A stretch of 53,167 nt of DNA from assembly GCF_003432035.1 (NCBI RefSeq), contig NZ_QOHO01000024.1:1-53167 (forward strand), written 5' to 3'. The notes below the pieces were generated by a model that did not search any database, had not been told where the DNA came from, and was given only the letters and a program-made list of their open reading frames with translations. The DNA is from Lacrimispora amygdalina. Lineage in GTDB: Bacteria > Bacillota > Clostridia > Lachnospirales > Lachnospiraceae. Shown in pieces: positions 26,288 through 36,070 of this stretch; within the stretch, counting starts at the first letter, position 1; each line of letters begins with the position of its first letter. The translations under genes and the position numbers were made by a program.

Positions 26288-29200
26288 GAATCAGGATATC
26301 AAAAAAGTACTAGTCCTTGGATCCGGTCCGATTATCATCGGTCAGGCAGCAGAATTTGATTATGCCGGAACCCAGGCATGCCGTTCTTTAAAAGAAGAAG
26401 GGATTGAGGTTGTGCTTTTAAACTCCAATCCTGCAACCATCATGACGGATAAAGATATTGCTGATAAGGTTTATATCGAGCCGCTGACTGTAGAGGTAGT
26501 GGAGCAGCTGATTTTAAAAGAAAGACCGGACAGCGTTCTTCCTACACTTGGAGGCCAGGCTGGCTTAAACCTGGCCATGGAGCTTGAAGATAAGGGCTTT
26601 TTTGTAAAGAACAATATCCGCCTTATCGGAACCACTGCCCTGACTATTAAGAAGGCAGAAGACCGGGAACTGTTTAAGGAAACCATGGAGAAGATCGGCG
26701 AACCGGTAGCTCCCTCTGATATCGTGGAAAATGTGGAGGATGGCTTAAGAATTGCGGAAGAGATCGGTTATCCCATCGTTTTACGCCCGGCTTATACACT
26801 GGGAGGCTCCGGCGGCGGAATTGCTGAAAACCCGGCCCAGTGCCGGGAAATTCTTGAGAACGGACTCCGTTTGTCCCGTGTTGGCCAGGTTCTGGTGGAA
26901 CGCTGCATTTCGGGCTGGAAAGAGATTGAATATGAAGTAATGCGGGATGGTGCAGGCAATGTAATAACCGTCTGCAACATGGAAAACCTTGATCCGGTAG
27001 GCGTTCACACAGGCGACAGCATCGTAGTGGCTCCTTCCCAGACTCTGGGAGACAAGGAATATCAGATGCTTCGTACCTCTGCATTAAAAATCATCAGCGA
27101 ATTAGGTATTACAGGCGGCTGCAACGTTCAGTATGCTCTCCACCCGGAGAGCTTTGAATACTGTGTCATCGAGGTAAATCCCCGGGTGAGCCGTTCCTCT
27201 GCTCTGGCTTCCAAGGCGACCGGATACCCCATTGCCAAAGTTGCTGCAAAGATCGCTCTGGGCTACACCCTTGATGAGATTAAAAATGCGGTAACAAAGA
27301 AAACCTATGCAAGCTTCGAGCCTATGCTGGACTACTGTGTCGTTAAGATGCCGCGCCTTCCCTTTGACAAGTTTTTAAGCGCCAAGAGAACACTTGGCAC
27401 ACAGATGAAGGCGACCGGCGAGGTAATGAGTATCTGCACCAATTTCGAAGGCGGCTTAATGAAAGCGATCCGTTCTCTGGAACAGCATGTGGACAGCTTG
27501 ATGTCTTATGATTATACAGGACTCACAGATGACCAGCTGACAGAAACCCTTCATCTGATCGATGACAGAAGGATCTGGGTGATCGCGGAAGCATTGCGAA
27601 GAGGCTTTACCTATGAACTCATTCATGACATCACAAAGATAGATGTCTGGTTTATTGATAAGCTGGCAATTCTGGTGGAGATGGAGGAAGCCTTAAAGAA
27701 AGGTCCTCTTACCAATGAGCTGCTAAAAGAGGCAAAGAGACTGGAATTCCCTGATACGGTAATTTCAAGACTGACCGGTATATCTATAGAAGAAATCCAT
27801 CAGACAAGAAAGAATAACGGGATAACGGCTGCCTTTAAGATGGTAGATACCTGTGCGGCTGAGTTTGCAGCAGAGACACCATATTACTACTCCTGCTTTG
27901 GAAGTGAAAATGAAGCGGAGCAGACAACAGGAAGAAAAAAGGTTCTGGTATTAGGTTCCGGCCCAATCCGGATCGGCCAGGGAATTGAATTTGATTACTG
28001 TTCGGTTCACAGTACCTGGAGTTTCAGCAAAGAAGGCTATGAGACCATTATCGTTAATAACAATCCGGAAACAGTCAGTACGGATTTTGATATTGCAGAT
28101 AAGCTGTATTTTGAACCTCTCACTCCGGAAGATGTGGAAAGCATAGTTGATATTGAAAAACCGGACGGAGCGGTGGTACAGTTCGGCGGCCAGACAGCAA
28201 TCAAGCTGACAGAGGCACTAATGAAGATGGGAGTTCCCATTCTTGGAACAGCGGCAGAAGATGTGGATGCGGCGGAAGACAGAGAACTGTTTGATAAGAT
28301 TCTGGAAGAATGCCAGATTCCAAGACCAGCAGGACAGACTGTATTTACAGCAGAAGAGGCCAAGAAAGCAGCAGCAAAGCTTGGTTATCCGGTTCTTGTG
28401 AGACCTTCCTACGTACTGGGCGGCCAGGGAATGCAGATTGCCATTTCTGATCAGGATATTGATGAATTTATTGCGATCATCAACCAGATCGCTCAGGAAC
28501 ACCCCATTTTAGTCGATAAATATATCGTGGGCAAAGAGATCGAGGTAGATGCAGTCTGTGATGGGGAAGATATTCTTATACCGGGAATCATGGAGCATAT
28601 TGAACGCGCAGGCGTTCACTCCGGTGACAGCATCTCCGTATATCCGGCTCAAAGCTTAAAGGAAGAGATTAAAGACAAGCTTGTGGAATATACAAGAAGA
28701 CTTGCAAGAGCACTTCATGTAAAAGGAATGATCAACATTCAGTTTATTGTCAGCGGAGAAGATGTCTATGTCATCGAGGTAAATCCCCGGTCTTCCCGTA
28801 CGGTGCCGTATATCAGCAAGGTGACTGGAATCCCCATTGTACCCCTGGCAACCAGAGTCATCTGCGGCCATACCATTAAAGAACTTGGATATAAGCCCGG
28901 GCTTCAGCCGGAAGCAGATTACATCGCTGTAAAGATGCCGGTGTTCTCTTTTGAAAAGATCCGCGGCGCAGACATCAGTCTGGGACCTGAGATGAAATCA
29001 ACAGGAGAGTGTCTGGGAATTGCAAAGACCTTTAATGAGGCACTCTACAAAGCCTTTGCAGGATCAGGAATCAAGCTTCCCAAGCATAAGAACATGATCA
29101 TTACGGTAAAGGATTCTGATAAGGAAGAGATTATCGATATCGCACGCAGATTTAAAGATCAGGGCTACAAGATCTTCTCTACGGCTGGTACGGCAAAGGT

Positions 29201-29483
29201 GTTAAATGATAACGGAATCAAAGCCTTCCAGGTTCGCAAGCTGGAGCAGGAGTCCCCCAACCTCCTGGATCTGATTCTGGGCCATGAGATTGACCTGGTT
29301 ATCGATACCCCGCCTCAGGGCGCAGACAGAAGCAAGGATGGTTTTGTGATCCGCAGAAATGCGATCGAAACCGGCGTGACCGTGCTTACGTCCTTAGATA
29401 CGGCAGCAGCCCTGGTAACCAGCATGGAAAACAGAGCGAAGGAGCTTACCCTGATCGACATTGCTCTAGTTAAAAATGTATAA
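26280..29483 (+). CDS. carB: carbamoyl-phosphate synthase large subunit
   Basis: A 1,067-residue ATP-dependent synthetase that makes carbamoyl phosphate from bicarbonate, ammonia and two ATP. Two homologous halves are clear: [21 protein letters not shown] at the start and [21 protein letters not shown] near residue 560. Each is followed by an ATP-grasp domain ([57 protein letters not shown]). The C-terminal 130 residues are the MGS-like allosteric domain ([18 protein letters not shown]). Full length and intact. Confidence 0.95.
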   Translation: MPKNQDIKKVLVLGSGPIIIGQAAEFDYAGTQACRSLKEEGIEVVLLNSNPATIMTDKDIADKVYIEPLTVEVVEQLILKERPDSVLPTLGGQAGLNLAMELEDKGFFVKNNIRLIGTTALTIKKAEDRELFKETMEKIGEPVAPSDIVENVEDGLRIAEEIGYPIVLRPAYTLGGSGGGIAENPAQCREILENGLRLSRVGQVLVERCISGWKEIEYEVMRDGAGNVITVCNMENLDPVGVHTGDSIVVAPSQTLGDKEYQMLRTSALKIISELGITGGCNVQYALHPESFEYCVIEVNPRVSRSSALASKATGYPIAKVAAKIALGYTLDEIKNAVTKKTYASFEPMLDYCVVKMPRLPFDKFLSAKRTLGTQMKATGEVMSICTNFEGGLMKAIRSLEQHVDSLMSYDYTGLTDDQLTETLHLIDDRRIWVIAEALRRGFTYELIHDITKIDVWFIDKLAILVEMEEALKKGPLTNELLKEAKRLEFPDTVISRLTGISIEEIHQTRKNNGITAAFKMVDTCAAEFAAETPYYYSCFGSENEAEQTTGRKKVLVLGSGPIRIGQGIEFDYCSVHSTWSFSKEGYETIIVNNNPETVSTDFDIADKLYFEPLTPEDVESIVDIEKPDGAVVQFGGQTAIKLTEALMKMGVPILGTAAEDVDAAEDRELFDKILEECQIPRPAGQTVFTAEEAKKAAAKLGYPVLVRPSYVLGGQGMQIAISDQDIDEFIAIINQIAQEHPILVDKYIVGKEIEVDAVCDGEDILIPGIMEHIERAGVHSGDSISVYPAQSLKEEIKDKLVEYTRRLARALHVKGMINIQFIVSGEDVYVIEVNPRSSRTVPYISKVTGIPIVPLATRVICGHTIKELGYKPGLQPEADYIAVKMPVFSFEKIRGADISLGPEMKSTGECLGIAKTFNEALYKAFAGSGIKLPKHKNMIITVKDSDKEEIIDIARRFKDQGYKIFSTAGTAKVLNDNGIKAFQVRKLEQESPNLLDLILGHEIDLVIDTPPQGADRSKDGFVIRRNAIETGVTVLTSLDTAAALVTSMENRAKELTLIDIALVKNV

Positions 29484-29497
29484 GGAATTATAATATC

Positions 29498-29806
29498 ATG
29501 GTATTTTATATTAATAAACAGGCTGTAGAAATTAAAACCAGGTTTGAAAACGCGCCCTTAACTTCCCCCAATGAGGCGTGTGCGGCTATGGGAATGCTTT
29601 ATAAGATCTACGGTCTGCCTGTACCGGAAAAAAAAGAGATGGTAAGTGAGATGAAGAAGGAGTTTCATGAGTCAGTTGAAAAGCTTCCGGTTCCGTCGGA
29701 ATACGCAGCTAAAATCATCAGCCTTCTTGATGAGTATTATAAAGATGATCGGGTAACAGATGAAATATATGAGCTGTTGAAATACAGCTATGAAGAACAG
29801 CATTAA
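29498..29806 (+). CDS. small hypothetical protein downstream of carB (102 aa)
   Basis: A soluble protein of 102 residues (MVFYINKQAVEIKTRFENAP...) without a domain I recognise. It lies 14 bases after carB and before a strong terminator, so it is the last gene of the car transcript. The ribosome site (AAGGAATT) is modest. The sequence is largely helical and acidic. No function proposed. Confidence 0.65.
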   Translation: MVFYINKQAVEIKTRFENAPLTSPNEACAAMGMLYKIYGLPVPEKKEMVSEMKKEFHESVEKLPVPSEYAAKIISLLDEYYKDDRVTDEIYELLKYSYEEQH

Positions 29807-29811
29807 TGATA

Positions 29812-29857
29812 GAAAAAAGACTGGTGCAGGATGGATTCCTGCTCCGGTCTTTTTTTC
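29812..29857 (+). terminator. terminator of the car operon, insertion site of the group II intron
   Basis: AAAAAAGACTGG plus GCAGG pairs with CCTGC plus CCGGTCTTTTTTT. The group II intron begins four bases after the T-run, the typical location for class C introns. Confidence 0.88.
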
Positions 29858-29860
29858 GTC

Positions 29861-31765
29861 GTGTGCCCGGCGGGCACACGTTCCAACGGGTGTAAGTCCC
29901 GAATCCGCCCGGTAGTGGGAAGGATATAGCCGAAGGCAAGGGTGTCCATCGCGAGGTGGAATCTGAAGGAAGCTGGATACTGGGAACATACTAACCAGTG
30001 GGCAAATCTCTGGTCTGACGAACAGAAATCACATCAGGCTATGCATGAGGGTGAGACTGCGACACAAGTTAAAGCCCAATAACTACACAGAATCATGTAT
30101 GGTATATGTGGCAGATAGATGGAGAGAAGGAACGTGTGAGTACCCGGGGAGGTCTGTATGAAACGCCTTGAAAGAGGTAACTGTTATCGCAAGGTAATAC
30201 TGAACATACAGAAGTCAGCAGAGGTCATATTAGCCGAGAGGTGAAGGACCGAATCAATAGGAGTCCCAAGTATGACAGAGAAAGGAGGAATGACTAATGA
30301 AGGCAGAAAATTCTGAAAATAGAGACTGTCCGCAAAGAGATAGTGCGGAACATGAAGGGTATGCAAAAGTGCGGAGGTCATTCCGTTCGATATGGAAAGA
30401 AAAGGACAGTGCACAGCCAGAACTCTTAGAGAAGATACTGTATAAAGACAATCTTAACAGAGCTTTTAAGAGGGTAAAGGCAAATAAGGGAGCACCGGGG
30501 ATCGACGGTATTACAGTCGATGAAATAGGTGGTTATCTACGGGAAAATCAGCAAGCGATTACCGAGAAAATATACAAGGGGAAATATACACCCGACCCGG
30601 TAAGGCGTAAAGAAATCCCGAAAGCAGACGGTGGAATGCGAAAGCTTGGTATTCCAACAGTCAAAGACCGTATTTTTCGGCAAGCGATTGCACAACAACT
30701 AATGCCGATGTATGAAGAGCAATTCTCGAACGGAAGCTATGGCTACCGACCGGGGAGAAGTGCAAAGGATGCCATTATTAAGGTCAAAGAGTATGCCGAA
30801 GAGGGTTATCGCTATGCGGTATCACTAGACCTATCAAGATACTTTGATACCTTGAATCATGAGTTATTATTAAACATACTTCGAAGAAATGTGAAGGATG
30901 AAAGGGTAATACAATGGATTAAAAGGTATCTTAAGAGCGGTGTCATGGAAAATGGTGTAGTCATGGATACGGAGGAAGGTTCACCACAGGGCGGAAATCT
31001 GTCGCCGCTATTGGCAAATGTTTATCTGAATGAGTTTGACCAGGAATTTCAAAAGAGAGGAGTTCCGCTTGTACGTTACGCAGATGATATAGTACTGCTG
31101 GCAAAGAGCGAAAGAGCCGCAAAGAGACTATTGGAGACAAGTACAGAATATCTTGAAGGTAAGCTTAAGCTAACAGTGAACAAAGACAAAAGTCGTGTGG
31201 TTAGTGTGTTTGCAATCCGAAATTTTAAATTCCTTGGCTTTGTACTGGGAAGGAACGGAAATGGAATATATGTCAGAGTTCACCCAAAGTCATGGAAGAA
31301 GTTTAAGTCTAAACTGAAAGAACTTTCTTCCCGAAGATCTGTTCAGAGCATACGACCGGCATTGGAAAAGATAAAGGTATATGCGAGAGGCTGGCTTAAC
31401 TATTACGGAATAGCAAGTATGAAGAACCTTATCGAGGATATCAACGGGTGGCTCTACCATCGGATACGTATGTGTATTTGGAAGCAGTGGAAGAAGCCAA
31501 AGACAAAAATGAGAAACCTTGTAAAACTAGGAGTGTCCAAAGACTTGGCATATGTAACAGCTAACAGCCGAAGAGGTTATTGGTTTGTGACACACACAAT
31601 GGCGGTCAATATAGCTTTAACAAAAGAAAGGCTGATATGCAGTGGCTTCTATGATTTAGCCAATGCATATCAGTCAGTGCACGTCAACTATTGAAAGCGC
31701 CGTGTACCGAACGGTACGCACGGTGCTGTGAGAGGACGGCGGTTAGTCACCGCCTCCTACTCGAT
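29861..31765 (+). mobile_element. group II intron, bacterial class C, complete
   Basis: A 1,905-base retroelement. The 5' end is GTGTG at 29861. A structured 435-base RNA region precedes the reverse transcriptase gene (30297-31694). Domain V follows at 31696-31727, with the AGC start, a GAAC tip loop and the two-base CG bulge. Domain VI follows at 31728-31763, with a candidate branch-point A near 31759, and the intron ends ...CGAT at 31765. Insertion right behind a terminator hairpin, and an encoded protein without an endonuclease domain, are class C traits. The boundaries are read from motifs and may be off by a few bases. Confidence 0.85.
30297..31694 (+). CDS. ltrA: group II intron reverse transcriptase/maturase
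   Basis: A 465-residue intron-encoded protein behind AAAGGAGGAAT. The reverse transcriptase domain (about 60-300) has GIDGITVDE, SYGYRPGRSAKDAI, the catalytic VRYADDIVLLA and the QGGNLSPLLANVYL block. A maturase (GIIM) domain follows (GWLNYYGIASMKNLIEDINGW). The C-terminus ends without an HNH endonuclease, as in class C proteins. The frame is complete and its stop directly precedes domain V, so the intron could still be mobile. Confidence 0.92.
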   Translation: MKAENSENRDCPQRDSAEHEGYAKVRRSFRSIWKEKDSAQPELLEKILYKDNLNRAFKRVKANKGAPGIDGITVDEIGGYLRENQQAITEKIYKGKYTPDPVRRKEIPKADGGMRKLGIPTVKDRIFRQAIAQQLMPMYEEQFSNGSYGYRPGRSAKDAIIKVKEYAEEGYRYAVSLDLSRYFDTLNHELLLNILRRNVKDERVIQWIKRYLKSGVMENGVVMDTEEGSPQGGNLSPLLANVYLNEFDQEFQKRGVPLVRYADDIVLLAKSERAAKRLLETSTEYLEGKLKLTVNKDKSRVVSVFAIRNFKFLGFVLGRNGNGIYVRVHPKSWKKFKSKLKELSSRRSVQSIRPALEKIKVYARGWLNYYGIASMKNLIEDINGWLYHRIRMCIWKQWKKPKTKMRNLVKLGVSKDLAYVTANSRRGYWFVTHTMAVNIALTKERLICSGFYDLANAYQSVHVNY

Positions 31766-31766
31766 C

Positions 31767-32141
31767 CTATTGAGATAATGCAGCATATGCAATCGCATAA
31801 TCAGTATCGTAGGACAATGAAATCAGTGCAGTTTTTATGCCCTTATCCACAGCCAGTTTTTTTGCTTTTCCGTGAAGGAATACCACTGGCTGTCCATTTT
31901 CGTTCTCCAGAATTTCAATTTCATTTAACCGGACTGCATCCGGGTGAACGCAGAGAGCTTTAAAAACGGCTTCCTTTCCGGCAAATCTGGTGGCAAAGCT
32001 ATTAAGGGGAACCGGGCGGTTTAAGATCAGTTCCAGTTCCTTTTTAGTATAGGTTTTCTGTACAAAGGGATCATTTCGATCCTTTACGGCATTTTCAATA
32101 TTATGAATATTTAAGATATCAGTACCAATGCCAATTATCAT
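31767..32141 (-). CDS. acpS: holo-[acyl-carrier-protein] synthase
   Basis: Transfers the phosphopantetheine arm from coenzyme A to acyl carrier protein. 124 residues, typical length. The magnesium-site Asp is in MIIGIGTDI and the Glu in FAGKEAVFKAL. It starts at 32141, overlapping the stop of the TetR gene (ATGA), so the two are translationally coupled. The stop codon (31769-31767) lies one base from the 3' end of the group II intron, which entered just outside the coding region. An acyl carrier protein gene lies 2.7 kb away in the divergent operon, suggesting a dedicated rather than housekeeping enzyme. Confidence 0.88.
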   Translation of the reverse strand: MIIGIGTDILNIHNIENAVKDRNDPFVQKTYTKKELELILNRPVPLNSFATRFAGKEAVFKALCVHPDAVRLNEIEILENENGQPVVFLHGKAKKLAVDKGIKTALISLSYDTDYAIAYAALSQ

Positions 32142-32833
32142 CGCAACACCTCATTGTCAGCAGGAAATTTCATCTTCTTATCAAAATCAGGGGAAGTCAT
32201 TTGTTTATTGGAAAGAAAGCCAGCGCCGACGCGCATGGTATTTAGCAGGTTGATAATTTCTCTGATTGAAAGAAAATCCTCTTCTTTGCTGTCTAACCAG
32301 GTGCGGGCGGCAAGAAAATGAAGCTCAATAAAAATCTTCGTAAAATGCTCCCGTAAGCCGTCTCTTGGCATTCCGTCATAATCCATGATGTGATTGATTT
32401 GCTGGGCTAAGATCACTTTCAGTTTCTTTACAAAATAAGCATCCCCATTTTTAGAGTCTAGTAAAGAAGAAACGGCCTTTTGATGGTTTTGACAGAAATC
32501 AAACCAGACAAACAGCTCATGAGGCGGGGAATAATCGTATTTGGAATCGAATAATTCCGGAGGAAACAGACCGTTTGGACTCTTAAGAGGAAGCAGCTGA
32601 TACCGGTGATTTAAATCTGTAATCAGTGTGTCTTCAATCTGTTCCATTAAATCGTATATATCATTATAATACTGATAAAAAGTTCCTCTTGTAATGCCTA
32701 TAGCGGCACAAAGTTCTTTCACAGAGATCTTATCCCATTTTTTCTCATTGGTCAGTCCCAGAAAAACATCAATTATTTTTGCTTTTGTCTGTTCTGATTT
32801 GGCCAGTCTGAGTATACCATTCGTTTCGTTCAC
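32138..32833 (-). CDS. TetR/AcrR family transcriptional regulator
   Basis: A repressor-type regulator of 231 residues starting at GTG 32833 behind GGGAG. The N-terminal helix-turn-helix (about 15-60) contains ISVKELCAAIGITRGTFYQYYNDI. The C-terminal part resembles TetR_C_7 domains. The gene is divergent from the hydrolase/ACP/acyl-kinase operon and coupled to acpS. It is the likely regulator of both, with inverted repeats in the intergenic region as candidate operators. The inducer is unknown. Confidence 0.85.
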   Translation of the reverse strand: MNETNGILRLAKSEQTKAKIIDVFLGLTNEKKWDKISVKELCAAIGITRGTFYQYYNDIYDLMEQIEDTLITDLNHRYQLLPLKSPNGLFPPELFDSKYDYSPPHELFVWFDFCQNHQKAVSSLLDSKNGDAYFVKKLKVILAQQINHIMDYDGMPRDGLREHFTKIFIELHFLAARTWLDSKEEDFLSIREIINLLNTMRVGAGFLSNKQMTSPDFDKKMKFPADNEVLR

Positions 32834-32850
32834 ATTCTATCTCCCTTATG

Positions 32851-32891
32851 ACAATTGTGTGAGTAAAATCGTACACATATGAAAAATGTGT
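32851..32891. promoter_or_regulatory. candidate operator(s) for the TetR regulator
   Basis: The perfect palindrome ACAATTGT (32851-32858) and the inverted repeat ACACAT (32873-32878) / ATGTGT (32886-32891) lie in the 197-base gap between the divergent tetR and hydrolase genes. Which one is bound, if any, cannot be decided from sequence. Confidence 0.35.
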
Positions 32892-33030
32892 TCTGTTCAT
32901 GTGCAGTATTTCTAATTAAAATGAGCATATATCGGATTTCATAGAAAAAGTATACAATATAAGCTTTGTGAAATCAAGTTCCGGGATCTTTTCTAAGGAA
33001 CGATACCAAACAAAATGGGAGGATATGATT

Positions 33031-34776
33031 GTGCCAGATCACAGAGAAAGAATAACGAAAACAGTAGAAATGTCAGGAGAGCCGGTTGAAATCTATATGA
33101 CAAAAATGATGACACCCTGTACGCCGGAAGAATTTAAAGCAATGTCCGTGGAGGAAAGAGAGACAGCAAAAATCCAGCCGCCTTTAAATCAACGGACTTA
33201 TAACCCTGAAGACGGAATTGTCTGTACGCAGGATATTCCTGTTAAAATGCGGGATGGAGTGATCATTTATGCAGATATATATAAACCGGAGGCGGAGGGA
33301 AAATATCCGTTAATCATATCATGGAGTTTCTATGGGAAGCGGCCGTTTGACGGACAGTCTGAATGGCAGATCATGGGAGTGCCGCCCCAGACTGTGTCGG
33401 ATATGTCAAAATTTGAAAGCGCCGATCCGGGCTACTGGTGCCGCCGTGGATATGCGGTTGCCAATGTGGATCCCAGAGGTATCGGCCATTCGGAAGGGGA
33501 TTTTGTCCAGTTTGGCACACAGGATGGAAAAGACGGTTTTGATTTCATTGAATGGGCGGCTGCCCAGTCCTGGTGCAGCGGCAGATGTGCCCTGTCAGGG
33601 AACAGCTGTGTGGCCATGACCCAGTGGCGTATTGCTTCCCAGCAGCCGCCCCATTTAACCTGCATTGCCCCATGGGAGTCCACCACGGATATGTACCGGG
33701 AGTCCCTTTGTGAAGGGGGAATACCGGCTCATTCCTTTGTCAGGCTGGTAATGAAGGAGGCCTGCGGTCCTAACTACATGGACAGCACCCCGGATAACCT
33801 GGAGAAATACCCGTTTATCAACTGTACTTACTGGAAAGACAAAGATCCCATCTGGGAAAATGTGACCATTCCTGTATATCAGACTGCCTGCTGGAATCAT
33901 TTTCACTTAAGAGGCTCCATCAATGCCTTTCGTAAATGCAAATCCCGAAGAAAATGGCTGCGTGTCCACAGAGATTTTGAATGGCCGGATGCCTACAGCA
34001 ACGAAAATCTGCAGGACCTGGAACTGTTTTTTGCCAGGTATTTAAAGCTGGAGAGAAATGGCTGGGAGCTGACTCCAAAGGTTCGGATTGAGGTACAGGA
34101 TGCGGCTGAATTTCTTTTCATGAAAAACCGTCCTGAGGAGAATTTTCCGCTGAAACGGACGAAGTATGAAAAGCTTTATTTAGATGCCTCGGATAAGTCC
34201 ATGAAAAAGGAGCCGGTTCAGGAAAACGCCGTGGCTGCTTATGACAGTGAAACCGGAGAGGTGTCTTTCGATTACCGCTTTGAGGAAGATACCGAGCTGA
34301 CCGGATACATGAAGCTGCGGCTTTATGTTGCGGCGGAGAGCTATAACGACATGGATCTATTCATTGCTGTGCAGAAGCTTGGCACCAATGGGGATCTGCT
34401 TCCGGTCACACTTTTTGGAGAGCCGCATCCAGGTGCCTGGGGGAAAATGCGGGTATCACGAAGGAAGCTTAATGAGAAGCTTTCCACAAATTACTGTCCG
34501 GTTCAGGCTCATACATGTGATGAGAAGCTGGAGCCGGGTCAGATTGTTCCCGTTGACATTGAGATTGTTCCCACCAGCCGCTTTTTCCATAAAGGCCAGC
34601 AGATCAGGGTTTCCATTGCAGGGAGATACATACGGGGCGACTGGTTTGAGCCTCTGATGTGGAATACAGATAATCAGGGAAATCATCTGGTTTATACAGG
34701 AGGAGAGTACCAATCATTTCTCCAGATTCCTGTAATTCCGCCAAGATTTCAGGATGGAGACATCATGATCCGGTAA
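33031..34776 (+). CDS. CocE/NonD family hydrolase (X-Pro dipeptidyl-peptidase S15-like)
   Basis: A large alpha/beta hydrolase of 581 residues, the family that includes cocaine esterase, glutaryl-7-ACA acylase and X-Pro peptidases. GTG 33031 lies eight bases after GGGAGG; an ATG at 33025 is in frame but only two bases from that site. The nucleophile Ser is in CALSGNSCVAMTQW. The preceding YAVANVDPRGIGHSEGDF is the family hallmark. The C-terminal 230 residues form the jelly-roll domain (SRFFHKGQQIRVSIAG). There is no signal peptide, so it acts on an imported ester or amide. It is the first gene of an operon with an ACP, an acyltransferase, an acyl kinase and a transporter. Confidence 0.85.
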   Translation: MPDHRERITKTVEMSGEPVEIYMTKMMTPCTPEEFKAMSVEERETAKIQPPLNQRTYNPEDGIVCTQDIPVKMRDGVIIYADIYKPEAEGKYPLIISWSFYGKRPFDGQSEWQIMGVPPQTVSDMSKFESADPGYWCRRGYAVANVDPRGIGHSEGDFVQFGTQDGKDGFDFIEWAAAQSWCSGRCALSGNSCVAMTQWRIASQQPPHLTCIAPWESTTDMYRESLCEGGIPAHSFVRLVMKEACGPNYMDSTPDNLEKYPFINCTYWKDKDPIWENVTIPVYQTACWNHFHLRGSINAFRKCKSRRKWLRVHRDFEWPDAYSNENLQDLELFFARYLKLERNGWELTPKVRIEVQDAAEFLFMKNRPEENFPLKRTKYEKLYLDASDKSMKKEPVQENAVAAYDSETGEVSFDYRFEEDTELTGYMKLRLYVAAESYNDMDLFIAVQKLGTNGDLLPVTLFGEPHPGAWGKMRVSRRKLNEKLSTNYCPVQAHTCDEKLEPGQIVPVDIEIVPTSRFFHKGQQIRVSIAGRYIRGDWFEPLMWNTDNQGNHLVYTGGEYQSFLQIPVIPPRFQDGDIMIR

Positions 34777-34802
34777 CAGAATAAAAGGAAAGAGGAGAAA
34801 TT

Positions 34803-35042
34803 ATGAGAGAGAAAGTATTGAATAAAATAATAGAACGAGCCAGCAGCATATGGAAAACAGAGCCGTCAGCCATGAGTGAAGAAACTGTTTTTGCGGATAT
34901 GAACCCAAAATCAGTCCATTATTCCCAGATGACCACATTTTTGGAAGATGTATTTGATATAGAAGTTCCTTATATGAATTTTAAACGCTGCCGTACTTTT
35001 GGGGAAGCGGCGGACTACATTGTGGAATTGTTAGAGGATTAG
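34803..35042 (+). CDS. acyl carrier protein (atypical)
   Basis: 79 residues, ATG 34803 behind AAAGAGGAG. The fold pattern is that of an acyl carrier protein: three helices ending FGEAADYIVELLED, with LEDVFDIEVP as helix 2. The phosphopantetheine Ser would be Ser37, but the usual DSL motif reads KSVHYSQ, so the Asp before it is Lys. It lies in an operon with a phosphate acyltransferase and an acyl kinase, and an acpS gene lies on the other side of the regulator. It may be a specialised carrier for one acid. Confidence 0.75.
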   Translation: MREKVLNKIIERASSIWKTEPSAMSEETVFADMNPKSVHYSQMTTFLEDVFDIEVPYMNFKRCRTFGEAADYIVELLED

Positions 35043-35065
35043 ACTAACTTTATGGGGAGGCTGAC

Positions 35066-36070
35066 ATGAATAAATTTATCACAGAAATGGCCCGGAAAGC
35101 AAAGGAGAATCCACAGAAAATAGCTTTTCCGGAAAGCTTAAACAGCGATATTCTTCGCACTGCCAGTCAGGTTGTGAAAACAGGAATCGGATTTGTACTG
35201 TTAATAGGAAATCAGATAGAGATTGAAGACCTTTCGCGGCAGGAAGGAATTTCAACGGAAGGCTTTGAATATTTCGACTGCAAAGATGAGCAGAACCGGA
35301 TATTGCTGGCGGAGGAATACCGGCGGAAGTACGATGATTTTACGGAAAAATCGATTTTGCGCAAGGCAAAGGACCCGGTGCGGTGTGCCATGTTTCTGTT
35401 GAAGCTGGGGAAAGTGAACTGTGTGGCGGCCGGAAAAGAGTATTCAACCGGAGATGTTATCTTTGAGGCAATGAGCATTGTAGGACTAAAAGAAGGCGTG
35501 GAACGTGTATCCAGCCTTGGAATCGCAGATATCCCCGGCTTTGAGGGACCGGAAGGGACCTTACTGGGACTGGCTGACTGTGCAATCACAGCTCAGCCGG
35601 ATGCAGCAGATCTTGCAGGTATTGCCATTTCTTCCGCTGACACAGTCCGGACTTTATTAGGCTGGGAGCCCAGATTAGCCTTGCTGTCCTTTTCCACCTG
35701 CGGCAGCGCAGACCATGAAAGCATTGATGTGATCAGAGAGGCAGTAAAACGGGTACAAAAAATACGTCCGGAACTAAGCATTGACGGGGAATTTCAGCTG
35801 GATTCGGCCATAATCCCGTCAGTTGCAGCAAAAAAAGTAAAATGGGAAAGTAAAGTTGCAGGAAAAGCCAATGTCCTGATCTTCCCAAATCTCCATGCCG
35901 GTAATATTGGCGTGAAGATGATTCAAATTTTCGGCAAAGCCAATGCCTACGGCCCGGTGCTTCAGGGCTTTGCAAAACCAGTCTGTGATTTCTCCAGAAG
36001 CGCCCCAGTGGAAGAAATGTTTGGGAACGTGGCAATGCTTGTGATTCGTGCAGGAGGAGAGAATGGATGA
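35066..36070 (+). CDS. phosphate acyltransferase, Pta/Ptb family
   Basis: 334 residues, ATG 35066 behind GGGGAGG. It belongs to the phosphate acetyl/butyryl-transferase family (PF01515), with IAFPE near the N-terminus, LLSFSTCGSADHE, DGEFQLDSAIIPSVAAKK and VLIFPNLHAGNIGVKM. It exchanges an acyl group between phosphate and a thiol carrier (CoA, or possibly the ACP encoded upstream). It overlaps the acyl-kinase gene by four bases (ATGA). The sequence looks closer to Pta than to Ptb, although the partner kinase is of butyrate-kinase type. Confidence 0.85.
   Translation: MNKFITEMARKAKENPQKIAFPESLNSDILRTASQVVKTGIGFVLLIGNQIEIEDLSRQEGISTEGFEYFDCKDEQNRILLAEEYRRKYDDFTEKSILRKAKDPVRCAMFLLKLGKVNCVAAGKEYSTGDVIFEAMSIVGLKEGVERVSSLGIADIPGFEGPEGTLLGLADCAITAQPDAADLAGIAISSADTVRTLLGWEPRLALLSFSTCGSADHESIDVIREAVKRVQKIRPELSIDGEFQLDSAIIPSVAAKKVKWESKVAGKANVLIFPNLHAGNIGVKMIQIFGKANAYGPVLQGFAKPVCDFSRSAPVEEMFGNVAMLVIRAGGENG

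Noticed and set aside
29672-30451. Several minus-strand open frames over the intron 5' region.
   Set aside because: This region is the structured ribozyme part of the intron; frames here have no ribosome sites or family features.
32013-32141. acpS disrupted by the group II intron.
   Set aside because: The 124-residue protein is full length and the intron end lies one base outside its stop codon.
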